From Castanea sativa (taxonomy: Eukaryota; Streptophyta; Magnoliopsida; Fagales; Fagaceae), in assembly GCF_040712315.1 (NCBI RefSeq), contig NC_134013.1, positions 10,823,001-10,887,000 on the forward strand: a DNA stretch of 64,000 nt, in the 5' to 3' direction. This document shows, one piece after another, positions 1 through 12,821 of this stretch (position 1 is its first letter; every line of letters begins with the position of its first letter). A program made the translations under genes and the position numbers. Below the pieces are notes generated by a model. That model was not told the DNA's origin. It made no database searches and saw only the letters and a program-made list of their open reading frames with translations.

Positions 1-462
1 AATATGCAACTAATGACTTCCGAGGGACTTCCTCTTTGAATTCCAATGTTTACATTTACCTTCTTTCCAACTAATAATACATTATCAATTGGGGGCCTTC
101 CTCTTTCCCACTAATAATAATACATGAAATCAATTGGGTTAGAGGGAACAAAAGGAATAAAAGAAAGGGTGAAAAACCAATCATTCTTTAAATAGAAACA
201 AATGAGAATCTCATTCAAAGTAAGAACATGGTAGAAGCTACCACTAACATTCTCTAAATTTGCCAGGACCTCAAAATGAAATGTTAGTACAGAAGAATTG
301 TTTTCATCAATTCCGCAAGGTGCATTTTAGTGAGATGAAGAGTTAAAAAATAAAAAGAAGAAATTAAAACAATTAAAAGAGCTGCAAATACAGTAGCCAA
401 TGGATTAAAGTACACCTCTCCACAAAGAGAGACAAAATTTCCACTTTAAGAGAATATGCAAC
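1..462. other. 3' flank of the RCC2-like gene with local short duplications
   Basis: No gene is seen. The segment just past the RCC2-like stop codon contains a degenerate second copy (about 2-38) of the last eight codons and stop region (about 453-490), and a third partial copy near 83-101 sharing the core GGGCCTTCCTCTTT. A second local duplication is built around CTAATAATA...CAATTGGG (45-92 and 106-138). This looks like local slippage or duplication at the gene's 3' end. Confidence 0.5.
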
Positions 463-3400
463 TTATGACTTACGGGGCCTTCCTCTTTTACCGGATTTCG
501 CTTGAGGTGGCGGCTGTGAGCTTTTGTTTGCTGAAGGAGGGCGCCCCCGTCCACGCACTGGTTTAGCGGCACCCTTACCTTGACCTCTATTAGAACCCTT
601 CCCACCTTGACTTTTCTTTTCCGCCTTCCCATTGGGCTGTTCTTCACCATTTTCACTGTCATCATCATCACTCTCCTCATCTTCAGAGTCGGATGAATCT
701 TTAGACTTCTTCCTCTTCTTGGAGTAATTAGAAGCTTTAGCAGCACCCTTTTTAGTAGTTTGCTTGGCAACAGTTTTGCTCTCAGGCTCCTCACTCCCTG
801 CAGCAAGAGTAGTTCAGTAACTAGTTTAGAATCAGACAGCTTCAATGCTAAGTTGAAAACAGGATTAAAAAATGATTTGTGTTCTCTTGACAGCCAAGTT
901 TAGGTCAGATCTTTCAGGCCTGGCACAGGAGGCGGCCAGGTAGAAATGTCACCCTTAAAAAACTGCAAATAAAAGCATTACCCACTTCTTCAAAAATTGT
1001 CAAGTGTCCCTAGCCTCAAGTAAAATATTACTTCTGTTCGAAACATGTACATGATGAAATCTTCCAACGGTAATTCAGACAACATATATATGTGTGTGTG
1101 TGTATATATATAATTTGATAAGTATAATTCAGACCAAATATTAAAAACCTATACATCAGCATACCTTCCCCAGAACCTTTGCCATCATATACATCAAGCT
1201 GGGGCAAAAAAGAAAAAGAAAAAAGTAGTTAATAATTGCTGTGCCTGTGTTATTGAAAGCATATAAAAAAAGAAGCAGCAGCTAACATATCAAGAAGATA
1301 AAAGTAGATCAATGCAAGACAACACATATCAAGATTTAGGATTAAGAATATTCATATTTCATCCAGCTAATTTTTCCAAGCAAAAACCATATCCGAATCC
1401 TTATAATCACAAAAAACTACCAGGCATGCCTCTCCAACAATAATTCAACTCTTAAAACCCAAATGTCAAAGAAATTCCTTTGGTCAAAATTTTTCATCCT
1501 CAACTATGAGGATTTTATTTTGTTAGTTGAACCCACAACTAATTTCTTCATCCTCATCCTCATCCTCCACCCAAAACTCTGAGGAGTAAGTGCCACTTGA
1601 GCCAAGGCTCAATGGATATATAAATTTTTTTAAAGTACTCAAAAGTCACTAGAGATATTGAGGCTGAACTGTAGAAGAGTGAACGTGCATTACAATCAAA
1701 ACATGCAATTGTAGTAAGACCATAGATACAAAGAGCACTTTACAATTCCAATACAGGATTGTAAAGTTGTTTTGGATACTCACTTGATCAAGTCGATCAC
1801 CAGCATTTGTTCTATCAACAATCACCATGGAAAGGCCAGAACCACATGCAACACTATTAGAGAGGAGGGGGTTAAAAAAAAGAAATCCATTGTCACATCC
1901 TATGGGTACGATTGTAATAAAAACATAATAAAAAAATAAATTTGATAAATAAGTAAATAAATACCCACCTGATGACATGCATGCCCTCAAGAATATCTAC
2001 CTTTTTTGGTGTTGCAGAGGATCTAAGGAGCAGAAACAAAAACAGACAAAATTTAACGAGGAAAGAATGGAATCCTTAAAAAAATATTATTATCCAAAGT
2101 GATAAACACATACTTCTGCCCAGTAGGGCCAAATCCCAGCTCTCCGTATTGTGCGTGGCCCCAACTTATGCAGGAGGAATCAGCACCAACAAAATGGTGC
2201 ATACTACCTGAATCCATGCAACGTATGTTCCAACCACTGTAAAAATCCAGACAAGGAAAATTATCTTAGCAATATGCAGAGTAGCAAAGAAACCTAATAA
2301 GAATAACTCAGCCAAAATAAATTTTCCCTTCAGTAACGTATAAGAGCTATATGCTTCGAAGAAAGATATAAGAAAATTATAATACCGAACATGGCATTGG
2401 CTCTAAACCAGCAACTAAAGCCATTAGCCAGGGACACTTGTAAAACTGAAGGCAATACAAATTCTGAAGGGTGAGTGGGATAGTGAACAACCAGGTTGGA
2501 GGCCAAGTACATGATTCTGGCTGGAGAGGACAATTTTATATACAGAAAGAAAACAGCAAAAGGGAAATCATCCAGCATTGAGCCAGCAACCAGTCTCTGA
2601 TGTACTTCAAGAGCAGGTCAGCAGCATTTAAGCATCAACAATTCCAAGGTCTGTGATAAAGGCAAGCCAATTTCCTAGATAAGCCTTGGGAAGAAATTAT
2701 CAGCTCAAAAAACAATTATCAAGTTAAAATAGGGATGTTACAGCATTCATTCTATTGACAAAGTACCATAGCTTGATTCTGCAGTGCTTCCTTGTCCATA
2801 CTAAGCCAAATGTCTCGGTTGAGTTGACGTAGGTCTTCTGATCAAGCACTCTTACCATAGGGGGACAGGGGGGGAGGGGGGGGGGGGGAAGGAAATTGAA
2901 GTCCCAGCCAGAATTCAAGAGAGAAACCTAAAGTCCTTGTGGTAAAGTCTCATTTGCATGGTAATACAACCCTGAGTTTGAGATCCATCTTCATGCTGAC
3001 CTATTACTGCCTGCCCCATTATGCGTCCTAATTCTACTTTCTTGCCCCCATAATGTATGTCGTGTCAAAAGGTTACACATATTTTCTCCCCTTCTTATCC
3101 CATAAAGTCTCATTTGTTTATGAATATTTGCCTCCAAAACATGCAAAATGTATTGATGTAAAGGGGTCAAATTCTTTCCTTTGACCCTTTCTTTTCCCAC
3201 AAGAGACATCATTTATTACAGGACAGAGAGTAATTTTGACCATTACTCAGGAAGTTAAGATAGAAAAGTTCCAAGGTTGTAATAGGTCAAATACCATGAA
3301 AAAAGTGCCCACCACTTCTAGAAAAGCTGTGGGAAATTTCACAGAAAATAAGGAAAAAAAGAGATCATGTTATTTAAAAACATTTTGAGGCACGCAGAAA

Positions 3401-6400
3401 AGTTTCCGCAGTGTACAAGAGTATCGTAGTTGCATCACCCTTTTCCACTGATGAGGGGGTAAATAGAAGCTACAGCAGCTCCTACCCATTCAACTGCAGA
3501 GGCTTATAATTAAATATGCGAGAACCAACATCAATATGCCACCACAACTTAATCGTATAGAGAAAAAGCAAAAAGCAAAGGAGAGACAACTAAAAAAAGG
3601 AGGGAAGAATAGGGCTCATTATGAACATGATAAGAAAAGCAAGTAAACCAGTGCCAGGGTCATCAGTGGAACCAAACATAGCGTAAGCACTCTAAAAGAC
3701 TCAACAACGTAAAGCACAATCTAACCAAGAAAATAGGAGAAGGAAATCAAACGATATGTAACACGTACAATAGAATAATAGATAGAAAAAGACATAACAA
3801 ATGGCCAGAGAAATTACTGTCTAAAGAACCAAAAAGAAACGACCAAGTGCTGGCAGCAGCAACCATAGATGCCGAAGGAAACAAAGAAAAAAGAAATTGC
3901 TAATTAAAGTAACAAAATCACAGGGCAAAGTAGAACCTTAAATCCATGAGAGGTTTAGGATACATCCAGTCATCACCAGTGGTCTTTATTTTGCCCCACA
4001 TATACAGCTGCCCTCCAGCTAAAAGCAAAACACAAACAAAACCAATTTGTAAGAGGAAAAGGTTGTAACAAAAACACAAAAATTGTAAATTAGGGACACT
4101 AAGGTTCACACTTTTCCTTTTTTTGGAATAGTTACTAAACTTCACAAAGAATATATTTACATATCCTATTCCCCCCCCCCCCCCCACCTTTTTTTCATTT
4201 TACAAGGTAAGGAGAATCTTACAAATCCACAATCCAATCCATGAAGTTTACAAGCACCCAGTAGGTTTTTGAATCCACGACCTTACCCTCCACCCTTTCT
4301 AATGGGCAGAGGTCCAGAGGAGGTGCCTTTTGAGCTAAAGCTAAAGCTCATTGCCAGGCACCCCTTACATTCCTATGGTAGGATCCCAATTTGGCTAACT
4401 GTCATAATAACATATTTATTTAGCTTAAAAATAAGGCAAATAGATAAACAGACAATTCAGTCTTGAGGAACTAAGTAAGGAGCCCAAATTGTAAGGTTAG
4501 TCATGTCCTTTCTGTAATTTCAACCACCCTCAATCATGTAGATCAAGAAGCCAAGTGGATACCAAAAGAGCTGAACCAACATTTTGGTCCTTTCTTTCTT
4601 TTAATCAAAGGAAGAAAAGAACATGATTGCATAAATAGAATACAATTTAACATCTTAGTTTTAGGATATAGCAAACCAAACTAAAGCCCTATGTAGATGT
4701 GTTGCAACCCTGCATCACCATGCTTACAGTTAATCAGATATTCATTCTTGAATCACAAAAGAAAGAGACCGGCCACAATGTTTAACCCTCTGTCAAACAA
4801 ACGCAAATCAGAGAAGGGGTGGTAAGTGGGTAACTAACACAGTTTAAGCATAAATTGAATTTTTCCATAGCCTTCCAAGAATCATATATGATGATCCCAT
4901 ACATGGTAGTCTACTTGATTGGTTTGTCCATTCGTGCCCTTATATAATAAGATCCAGGGCAGGGTAGTAGAGAAACTTGCATTCTATTAATTCTACTAAC
5001 ATAACACATTATCATGTTGTTCAAATTCATCTAATTAACTTCCTAGTTGGCATTAAATCAAGGAATGATATATCAACCTTAAGCTAAGTTCACAAATCAC
5101 GACAAATGTGAACATCTTCAAGCAGACAACTAATAAAAAGATAACAGCAGAGAGGATAACGTAAATATGAGAGAAATCAGTAAGAGTTTTTTTTTTTTTT
5201 GGATAGAGAAATCAGTAACAGATTTCATCCAACAAGTTTAGTGAAACACAGAAATGAATAAGAAATACCAGCAGTGCAAGCAGAGTTAACAGAACCAGCT
5301 GATACCACTGCATCAGGAGGTAGAACATTGTGCCTCTGAAAAACATCAACACGACGAGGGGACCACTCATCCTTCTGCTCCCTATGTCCGAGCCTACACA
5401 TCATCATTCAAGGAGTTACATGCACAAGATACAGGCACTACATTAAACAATCAAGTCTGAGAAAATTCATTCACAATACAAAATATTAAGTACCAACCTT
5501 CCATAACCACCAAAGCCCCACCTAAGCATATTTCAACAATAAAAAGTCAACAGCCATAGATATAATGCCAAATTAACAGGAAGAAAATGAAGGGTAATGC
5601 TATTTCACACTGAATACACTGAAGAAGCACTTACGTGTAAACAAAGCCATTTGAATCAACCGCCACTGTATGCCCAAAACCAGAAAAGTACATAAAACAA
5701 TAATGTTTTTTGATAAGTAATGATGTTTTTATTACAGTATTAGTGCACACAAAAATGAACACAAACTAGCCTTAGAATTTATATAAAACAAACATTATAA
5801 TAAGTGGCAGTATGTTGAAAAGGAGGAAAAGGGGAAAAGGAGGGAGAGGAGGTCGGGGTAGGGTGAAGCAGATGCTATTAGTAACCTGTATGGTTCGCTC
5901 CACATGCAACTTTGACAATTGTTTCCCCAGAAAGGGAAGCTATTGCTTTAGGGCGTGGTTGGGCTTCATAAGCAAGCCTCACTGAGCTGTCTTTAGTGTT
6001 GTACTGCAGGCACATCCAAAAAATTATGTCAAGCTTCAAACTAAAGCAAGTCTCACTTTACATGGATTCATGTGTCTGTATACATCGTGTATCCCTATGT
6101 CTTTGTGTGCATCTGTGTATAAATTTATGACAATTTTATCCAGGGTAATGGCTACAGACTAGGTAATGCCAGATTTAAGAGGCTTCAAATGTCAACAGTA
6201 ATTTTAGCTAAGGAGTAAGGCCTCAGCACAGCTTAAAGTACATTAATAGCTCTGTATTGAGCATTCATGATGAATTAGAAAACTAAGGATCATTTATTCT
6301 TTGCAAGCCTATATCCTAAATCCAATCCTACATCTTGCCCATTATAAGCATATCCAGGATCAGCTCACCCCCCCCCCCCCTTTTCCATTAAGAAGTTGTT

Positions 6401-7649
6401 GTGTTGCATCAACTTCTTAGTGTGATCCTCAGCTGGTATCAAAACTTTTTACATCATAGAAGATCCTATTAGAAACAATTGATACTTTTTGAGGGGATCA
6501 AGATACTTCTTAGGAAGAAATGTCTTCCATAAAGTTTCCAAGAAATATATGATCAGACGGTTACTTTCTATGACTACACAGAATAGGCAAAATATCCAGT
6601 GAAAACAAAAGAATACAACTATAAAAAATTTCTAATATGCAAACACTCTAATTCTTAATAGTCATTAAAAACCTGAAGATTTAGAATGAAAAATCAATAG
6701 AATTTCAATTTTAAAACAGATATTGGGAGGTATTATGCACCACTTACTACCATTAAACTTTTAGTGGTACTCAGTGATGAGTGGTGGGGGGGGGGGGGGC
6801 AAATTTATAAGAAATATACACACCCACACGCATATACACAAGTACGTGAGACCAACACAAATAAGAACTATTCATGTGAATACTGGGTAAATGTAAGAAA
6901 TTCCACACAAAAAACATATTCATTATATTACATTCATCTTTTTGGGTTTTTTTTTTTTTTTAACAATGACTAAGCCAATTTGCACTTATTTTTAGTCAAA
7001 TTCCACTTACAATTCATTTGAGAGGATTTCTAGTAGCTAAAAAAAACCATAACATACAACTCAACTGAAATGTGATATTTTGAATAATACTAATTAAATA
7101 ATTAAATTGTTACAATTTTTAAAATTGTAATGTAATTATATATTTTTTATACAGGAATTATATTGTGAATATATATGCACCTAAACTTCAAAGATTAACT
7201 TAAAAGACAATATTAAACTTTGGAGTTTATTATTTACTTATCATTATTTTTATTACTTATAAACAAATTTTCATGAAGAAGAATAAATTATTCCATTATG
7301 AATTTTGAGCTTCTTTGATCATTCTATATATCTTTTAAGAAGTAACAATTTTTTTTTCCTTTGTTGTTACCCATACTTCTTTATTATTATTTTTATTTCC
7401 AACCTTTATTTTCCTTTATCAGTTTTGGACCTTTAAAAAACACCGATAAAATAGGAAAGATTGTCTTTTCCTTTTTCAAAGAAAGTTTGACATAAAAAAT
7501 AACACTAGTCTATTAGTTATGATATAAATAAAAAAGAAATTCATTTAAAAAAATTAATTATGATGGATAAAAGGTGCAAATTAAGTCATCCAAAGGGGGA
7601 GGGGGGTCTTTGGGAACTTTGGTCATAGAAGAAGTTAAACATTAAAAAA

Positions 7650-7718
<69 letters not shown>

Positions 7719-9953
7719 GACGACAGAGCACAGGTAAATATACATTTAAGGAACCATGCCACTATGACCAAGACTTAAAGGGAAGAGTTTTAAAAGCAAA
7801 TAGAAAAACATAAAAGCATACCTCATTGTCCGTTCCATGCCCAAGTTGTCCATACTGTGGAAGACCTGCGGTCCTAGAAACAATAAACACTTTGCAAATC
7901 AGCAACTAATCTGAATAAATTGGGAACCACAAAGGCATGAAGAATTGGCTGAACAACCAAGATTTTTTTTTTTTTTTATGACATAACTTCACTCAGATTA
8001 GTTGCACATCGCAAAGAATACTGTACAACAATCCTCACTATTAATCAAACTCCCATGAGCAACTGACCCCCACCCGCTAGAACCAGTTACCAGGTAATCT
8101 AGGGGCTTTTTCACCCTTGAAGGGCTGAGCTATTTATCCTCATGCCCAGGAGGCACCAAGAATTTAAATATAAAAACAAAAAATAGAAAAGTATCCACAA
8201 ACCATACAGTATAGAAGCTCCTTCAACAGAAGTTAACCACACGGTGAAGTCAGCTCCACAAGCAGTATTTTTTACATCGGACACAAGACAGCGAACAGGA
8301 GATGACTCAATTTCTACAAACAAAAAAGCAACAATGTAAAGCAGATGATGGTTAGTTGCTAAATGATGTCTCATGGAGATAAAGAAACAAGCCCAAGAAC
8401 ATTAACAAGAATACATGTTTTCGCACAGGCAAACTAACAACAACAACAACAAAAACAACCTGTTGTAATTAAAATCACATGATATTTGTTGACAAATAAT
8501 TTTAAACTGTGAACCCAAATAATGGATTCAGCGATCTGCACTCAATATAATTCCAAAGGGAAACTTGGATAAAAGCATATTGTAATCCCTGAATCACACT
8601 TTCCCCATGGACCATTAAATTGAAATCACATAATCTTACACGTAGTGAGTAGAGGGTTAATTCTTCATGCAATCACTGTCCTAAAACTACCCCACTTCAG
8701 CATGAAATGAGATATATTTGCCACAGGTTACAAAAGGTATAAGCATGAATAAGAAACTTTGAGATATCAATGCACCCTGCCTCATATGAAGTAAAATTTT
8801 ACCCATTAAATCTACAAATAGCGAAGCAGACCTCAAAGTGACCAGCCCTAGCAAAAAAATTGCTATCCAAATTGCAAATGCAAGCTCCTGGAAATTTCAT
8901 ACAACCAATTTTTTAAAAATGAACCTACCATTCCGTACAGAGCCTGAACCCAGCTGCCCATGTTTGTTCCAGCCAAAAGAGAGGGAATTGCCATCTGCAG
9001 TAACCACCACTGTATGACTTCTCCCTGATGCAGCTTTGGTGACTTTGTACCTTCAAGGTAAAGCCATAACAACTTGAATGATTTAATAAATAAATAAGTA
9101 GCGGCTTAAAAATTCTATGAAGAAATTTTAAGTCAATAATTTACAAGTCAAAAAAAATCACCAAATGTGCAATTAGCACACAATAACGAGAGAAAGATAG
9201 ATCCTTCACAGAACAATCATCACAACCACCACTCAATGAGTCTTGCTACTACAAGCCTCGCTAAGTACACAAAGCTTTGATAAGCAAGTTACATTAGATA
9301 CTCCCAATTCCATACCCACTTCAACTGATTGGAACAAACACAGTGCAATAAATTGATTACATTCCATTGACAAAACAATAGCTTACTTTAGAAGTTCAGA
9401 AACTACAGTCGGCCTATCGCGTTGAAGTGTATCTCCATGACCAAGTTGCCCCTTCTGCACACCAAAGCTTCATAACTTAATATACTACACAAATGTTTGT
9501 ATGTATGTATGTATGTAAGCATAAAATTCGAGTTTAAAAGTGTTATCATCATGCCTCATTGCGCCCCCACGTATAGCAACGCCCTTCCACATCCAACGCC
9601 ACGCAATGACACGACGCTATATATATATACATATCCACATCACATTACATAAAACAATCAGAACAGAAGCAAGCTCAACATACCAACAACAAAAAAAAAT
9701 TGATCGCGTTTTCAGTGAAAATCAAACCAATGAAAAGAGAAAGTTTACCGCAACCAGTGGCGACGAATCGGATATCGACGCCGAGGAGTGGACGAAGGCG
9801 AGTGGGAGAGACCAAGTTGCCTTCGATGCTACCTTTGCGGCGACCAATCGCGTCCCAACACGTGCCGCCACAGAACAAAAGCTCACCGGCTTTCTCATTC
9901 TTCTCCTGCTCCCCCTCAACCTCAACCTTCTTCCCCGCCTCCACCGCAGCCAT
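463..9953 (-). CDS. RCC2: RCC2/TD-60-like RCC1-repeat protein, 16 coding exons
   Basis: Coding exons, 5' to 3' on the minus strand: 9749-9953, 9555-9616, 9387-9454, 8929-9050, 8208-8313, 7822-7873, 5886-6003, 5635-5665, 5498-5521, 5269-5393, 3937-4018, 2114-2236, 1969-2022, 1784-1853, 1165-1198, 463-797. Phases are consistent throughout and give 536 residues. RCC1 blades are visible as GQLGHGD, GQLGSGS, GQLGHGT, GGYGRLGHREQKDEWSPRRV and YGELGFGP. The start GELLFCGGTCWDAIGRRKG and the block GGQLYMWG...DDWMYPKPLMDL match the RCC2 branch, not RCC1/UVR8. The family forms a seven-bladed propeller; animal RCC2 is chromosome-associated and binds small GTPases. Residues about 426-536 are a plant-type tail: a Lys-rich patch, an acidic stretch, then GRGRPP and KRGRPRKS, which resemble AT-hooks. 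The in-frame TTG six bases upstream is not the start; the ATG is at 9951-9953. Intron 2 has a GC donor. I recall Arabidopsis At1g19880 as the orthologue. Confidence 0.93.
2935..3235. repeat. Possible SINE remnant in RCC2-like intron 11
   Basis: Within the intron between exons 11 and 12. The segment at 2938-2985 has a tRNA-like A-box region (GTGGTAAAGTCTC) and a degenerate B-box (GAGTTTGAGATCC), as in tRNA-derived plant SINEs. Boundaries and direct repeats are not clear. A short G run at about 2867-2888 lies just upstream. Confidence 0.35.
7652..7714. repeat. (AT)n microsatellite, about 62 bp
   Basis: An uninterrupted run of about 31 AT dinucleotides in RCC2-like intron 6. Translating it gives only an alternating Tyr-Ile protein, so open frames across it are artefacts. 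Confidence 0.95.
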
Positions 9954-10286
9954 TTCCAACGGTCAAATTTTTTTTGAGCTTAGTTCCCTCAAAAATAGCA
10001 GATCTAACGGTCAGATTTTGAAAATAGAAAAAAAAAGAAGAAAAAGAAAGAGGAACTGACGGCTTTGATGAAGTTGAAATTAGGCGGGAAACGGTGGTAA
10101 CGGCTAGTATTAAGAGATCGGAGAGAGAGAGAGAGAGTAGCAGTGGAGATTTAGGGTTCTAGACGAAGTGGAGCGATGAGATAGAGAGATGAAGAAGGAA
10201 ACCCTAAAAATCGGTAAGAGCACCAAAACAAAGAAAAAGAGAAGGAATAGAAAGGGATTGTTTGGGATTTCCGAGAACAGGGGCTC

Positions 10287-10295
10287 TTTATTATA
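10287..10295 (-). promoter_or_regulatory. Probable TATA box of the RCC2-like gene
   Basis: On the minus strand this reads TATAATAAA, about 335 bp upstream of the ATG. Between it and the ATG lie a CT-rich stretch (10121-10137, read as CTCTCT on the minus strand) and a telo-box-like TTTTTAGGGTTTC (about 10199-10211), both common in plant 5' leaders. The box touches the terminus of the neighbouring MITE. Confidence 0.45.
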
Positions 10296-10623
10296 CACTA
10301 TGTTTGTTTCAGCAATGATGTTTTCTAGAAAATGAGTTATTTTTTAAAAAATATTTTCTATAAAACTATCTCATTTTTTAATATTTGGTAGCAACTTTAA
10401 ATGAATTAAAAAATAGTCTCATAACTTTCCTTATTTAGCTTGCTGTGAAATAGAGTTTTTTTCCAAAAAAATTTAATGGAAAACAATCTCCAAAAATAAG
10501 CCATACATTTTATGTTGACCAAAGATAGTTTTCCTTTGACTTATTTTTTTTTTATACTACCAAACACTGAAAAACAAGAAAAACTATCTTTACACCAAAT
10601 TTTTCATTGAAACAAACGGAGCG
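10294..10623. mobile_element. MITE, about 330 bp, Harbinger-like, at the RCC2-like promoter
   Basis: Imperfect terminal inverted repeats: left end ...TATGTTTGTTTCAGCAATGA, right end ...TTCATTGAAACAAACGGAGCG. TTA lies at both edges (10291-10293 and 10624-10626), the target-duplication size of PIF/Harbinger elements. The interior is AT-rich with no coding capacity. Confidence 0.55.
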
Positions 10624-11665
10624 TTAATAATGAGAAATAAATTTCGTGGGAGAGAGAGAGAGAGAGAGAAAATGTATTACGGATTAGATTTTGTAGCGCA
10701 TTGTATTACGAGTCGCTGTCATGAGATTTTTTCTAATTTCTACTTTTCTCCACTAGTCTGGTGTAGTAGTCATCGTCAAAAGATTCAAAAACTCTTTGGA
10801 TTTGCGGATACCGCATCTGCTTTTTGGACTCAGCTGATAATAAAGCAGTGGCGTAGGTTTGATTTTTTTTTTTCTTTTTTTAGATTTTAAAATAGGTTTC
10901 TAATTTTATTTTTGCTGAATAATTTGTTTTCTAATTATATGATTAGTGATTGGCTGATTGCATTTTTTTTTTCTTTCTACTTTTTTAAGCCATCATTTAT
11001 TCACTTGTCACTGCACAACTCGCTCAAAAAATATTAAATGTGCCTCTAACACAATATTACTTTATCAGGTTCAACTATTCAAGCATTCATATTGCTTTTC
11101 ATTTTTTTGTTTTAAAGTATAATATTTTTTTTAACTCATAAAAGAGGGTGTTATTAATTTAGTTATTACTGCCATGATGTTTGAAAGCATAGTCAAACAT
11201 TTTATACAAGTTCAATATGAAAAAAAGAATTACATGGTTTCAGCTTTTCAAGTTTCAACCTCTCAATATTATCATGGATTCTAATTAATTTAACTTATAA
11301 AATTTTAGTTGAATAATAGATTTGAGGTTCAATCTTCGTCTACACTAAAAACCAATTAATGTTTTGGTCTAATGATAAAGAGCATAATCATTAAAAAAAA
11401 ACAAACAAACAAACGTCATAAGTTAAAATTTTATCAATAAAAAAATAAATCTCAACATTATTGTTTTAACGAGTTTGTTGAAGCAAAATGTGAGACTATT
11501 ATATAACATTTTTTGAATTCGATTATTCAAGTGAACTGGCTTAATATGTGAATTCATTTTGAGATGATAGATCTACAAATGACCTGTGGATGTAGGCAAC
11601 ATTTAGCGTTTGACTAATTCCTTTCTAAAAACAAAAAGTGTTTGACTAGTTTATTTGTTATTGAT
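10624..11665. other. Intergenic, no gene seen
   Basis: AT-rich DNA with an (AG)n stretch at about 10650-10668. A tract at 11340-11416 ends in A9 followed by CAAACAAACAAAC and could be the 3' end of an old SINE. Short open frames here have no recognisable motifs. Confidence 0.5.
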
Positions 11666-11689
11666 TTATTTATTATGGGCAGCTAAGGA

Positions 11690-12295
11690 ATGTAACAAAA
11701 TCAAAATTGTCATTTGACGAGCTTGTAAATATATATTGCCAATTAAATTTAATCTGACCCAGAGGATAATTTTGTATGATGTTGGATGTAAATGTTGTGA
11801 GGATGGGGAATAGTCAATAGACCATGTCTTGCTACACTGCCCATATGTTGAAAAGGTGTGAAACTTTACAGGCTTGAGAAATAACATGTTCCAATGCTCA
11901 AATCTGTCCTTTGTGGATGTGGTAGACCAAAGCTGGATGATTTGGAACAATCAGAATGAAGCTCGCATAGGCACTCTAAGGCCTGACCCTGCATCCCTAG
12001 CCAAAAAAGCTACTGCTCATGCTTTAGAATATGTAGAGGCTAATTTTGGTAGTCTTGCTCGAGTTCCTACTATTTTTTATGTTTTTTTTCTCCATAGGAA
12101 TTTGTTTTCTCTCTTTTTTTCCTATGTTTTAACTGTTTTGGAGAATTAGATGGATATGACAGTTAATTTGAATATGGCAGAAATCTTTGTATTGCTGTCC
12201 CTGTTGTCGGTTTCGATAGGAGGTGTTTGGTTGCTCCAGTTCCATTGTTTTTGTAGTTGAATGAAATTTTGACATTTTATCCTAAAAATTAAAAA
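11690..12295 (+). mobile_element. LINE retrotransposon 3' fragment (degenerate)
   Basis: Reading the plus strand gives a zf-RVT-like end (GCKCCEDGE, stop, SIDHVLLHCPYVEKV) followed by an RNase H-linker-like segment (WMIWNNQNEARIG...PASLAKKATAHALEYV), typical of the 3' end of plant L1-like elements. Frames are interrupted by stops. The 3' part ends GTTGAATGAAATTTTGAC, then an A-rich tail near 12280-12295. It is 5'-truncated and dead. Confidence 0.75.
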
Positions 12296-12313
12296 TATTT
12301 ATTTATTTACTTT

Positions 12314-12556
12314 AACTTTTTAATAATTGCCACTTCCCTTATATGGGTGTGTTTCTAAAAAAAAAAAATACTCAGTGTTGTTGAGTCGTCCCATATCAGT
12401 AAGGTGTGATATTGAGAAGGAGTTTATCACTTACTTTGCGACACTAACTGCTGCATGCAGTTTTGGTATTGGCGTGTGAGTGTATTCTCTTATCTCATCT
12501 CCTTTCTTTATACGTGTGTATTTCTAAAAAAAAAAAAAAAAACTTTTTAATAATTG
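12314..12556 (+). mobile_element. SINE-like retroposon with perfect 16-bp target duplication
   Basis: The 16-mer AACTTTTTAATAATTG occurs at 12314-12329 and again at 12541-12556, bounding a 211-bp insert that ends in an A15 tail. The insert begins with a tail-like piece (TTATATGGGTGTGTTTCT plus A12) that resembles its own 3' end (TTATACGTGTGTATTTCT plus A15). This suggests an element preceded by a partial copy of its own tail. No coding capacity. Confidence 0.7.
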
Positions 12557-12821
12557 GATAGTACAGTAGCAGATGTAAGGTCAACAAAAGACTTGGGCTA
12601 GCCTTGAGATCTCCTATTCATTACAAACAGGTTACGTAAATATGGGCCTAACAGTGCTCAACCCATACTTCCAAATTGTCGACTCTATCCTATTCCATTA
12701 TCCATCACTACTAGGCCCATCCGTGGCCCTCATTCCATGGGCCATATATGTGTTGAGGATACATCATCCATCAAGACTTTTCTTATAGTGTATTTCTTTT
12801 TTTTCTTCCTTTTCTTTTTTT

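Noticed and set aside
7586..7771. Tyr-Ile repeat protein
   Set aside because: Translation of the (AT)n microsatellite; the same applies to frames at 32629-32817 and 50375-50557.
9951..9959. Start of the RCC2-like protein at 9959
   Set aside because: The codon there is TTG; the first ATG in frame is 9951-9953.
9540..10059. Plus-strand frames of 77-145 codons over RCC2-like exon 1
   Set aside because: They are antisense shadows of exons 1 and 2; no motif.
12380..12400. snRNA-type USE driving an RNA gene
   Set aside because: The motif is degenerate, no TATA at the right spacing, and it lies inside a retroposon with target duplications.
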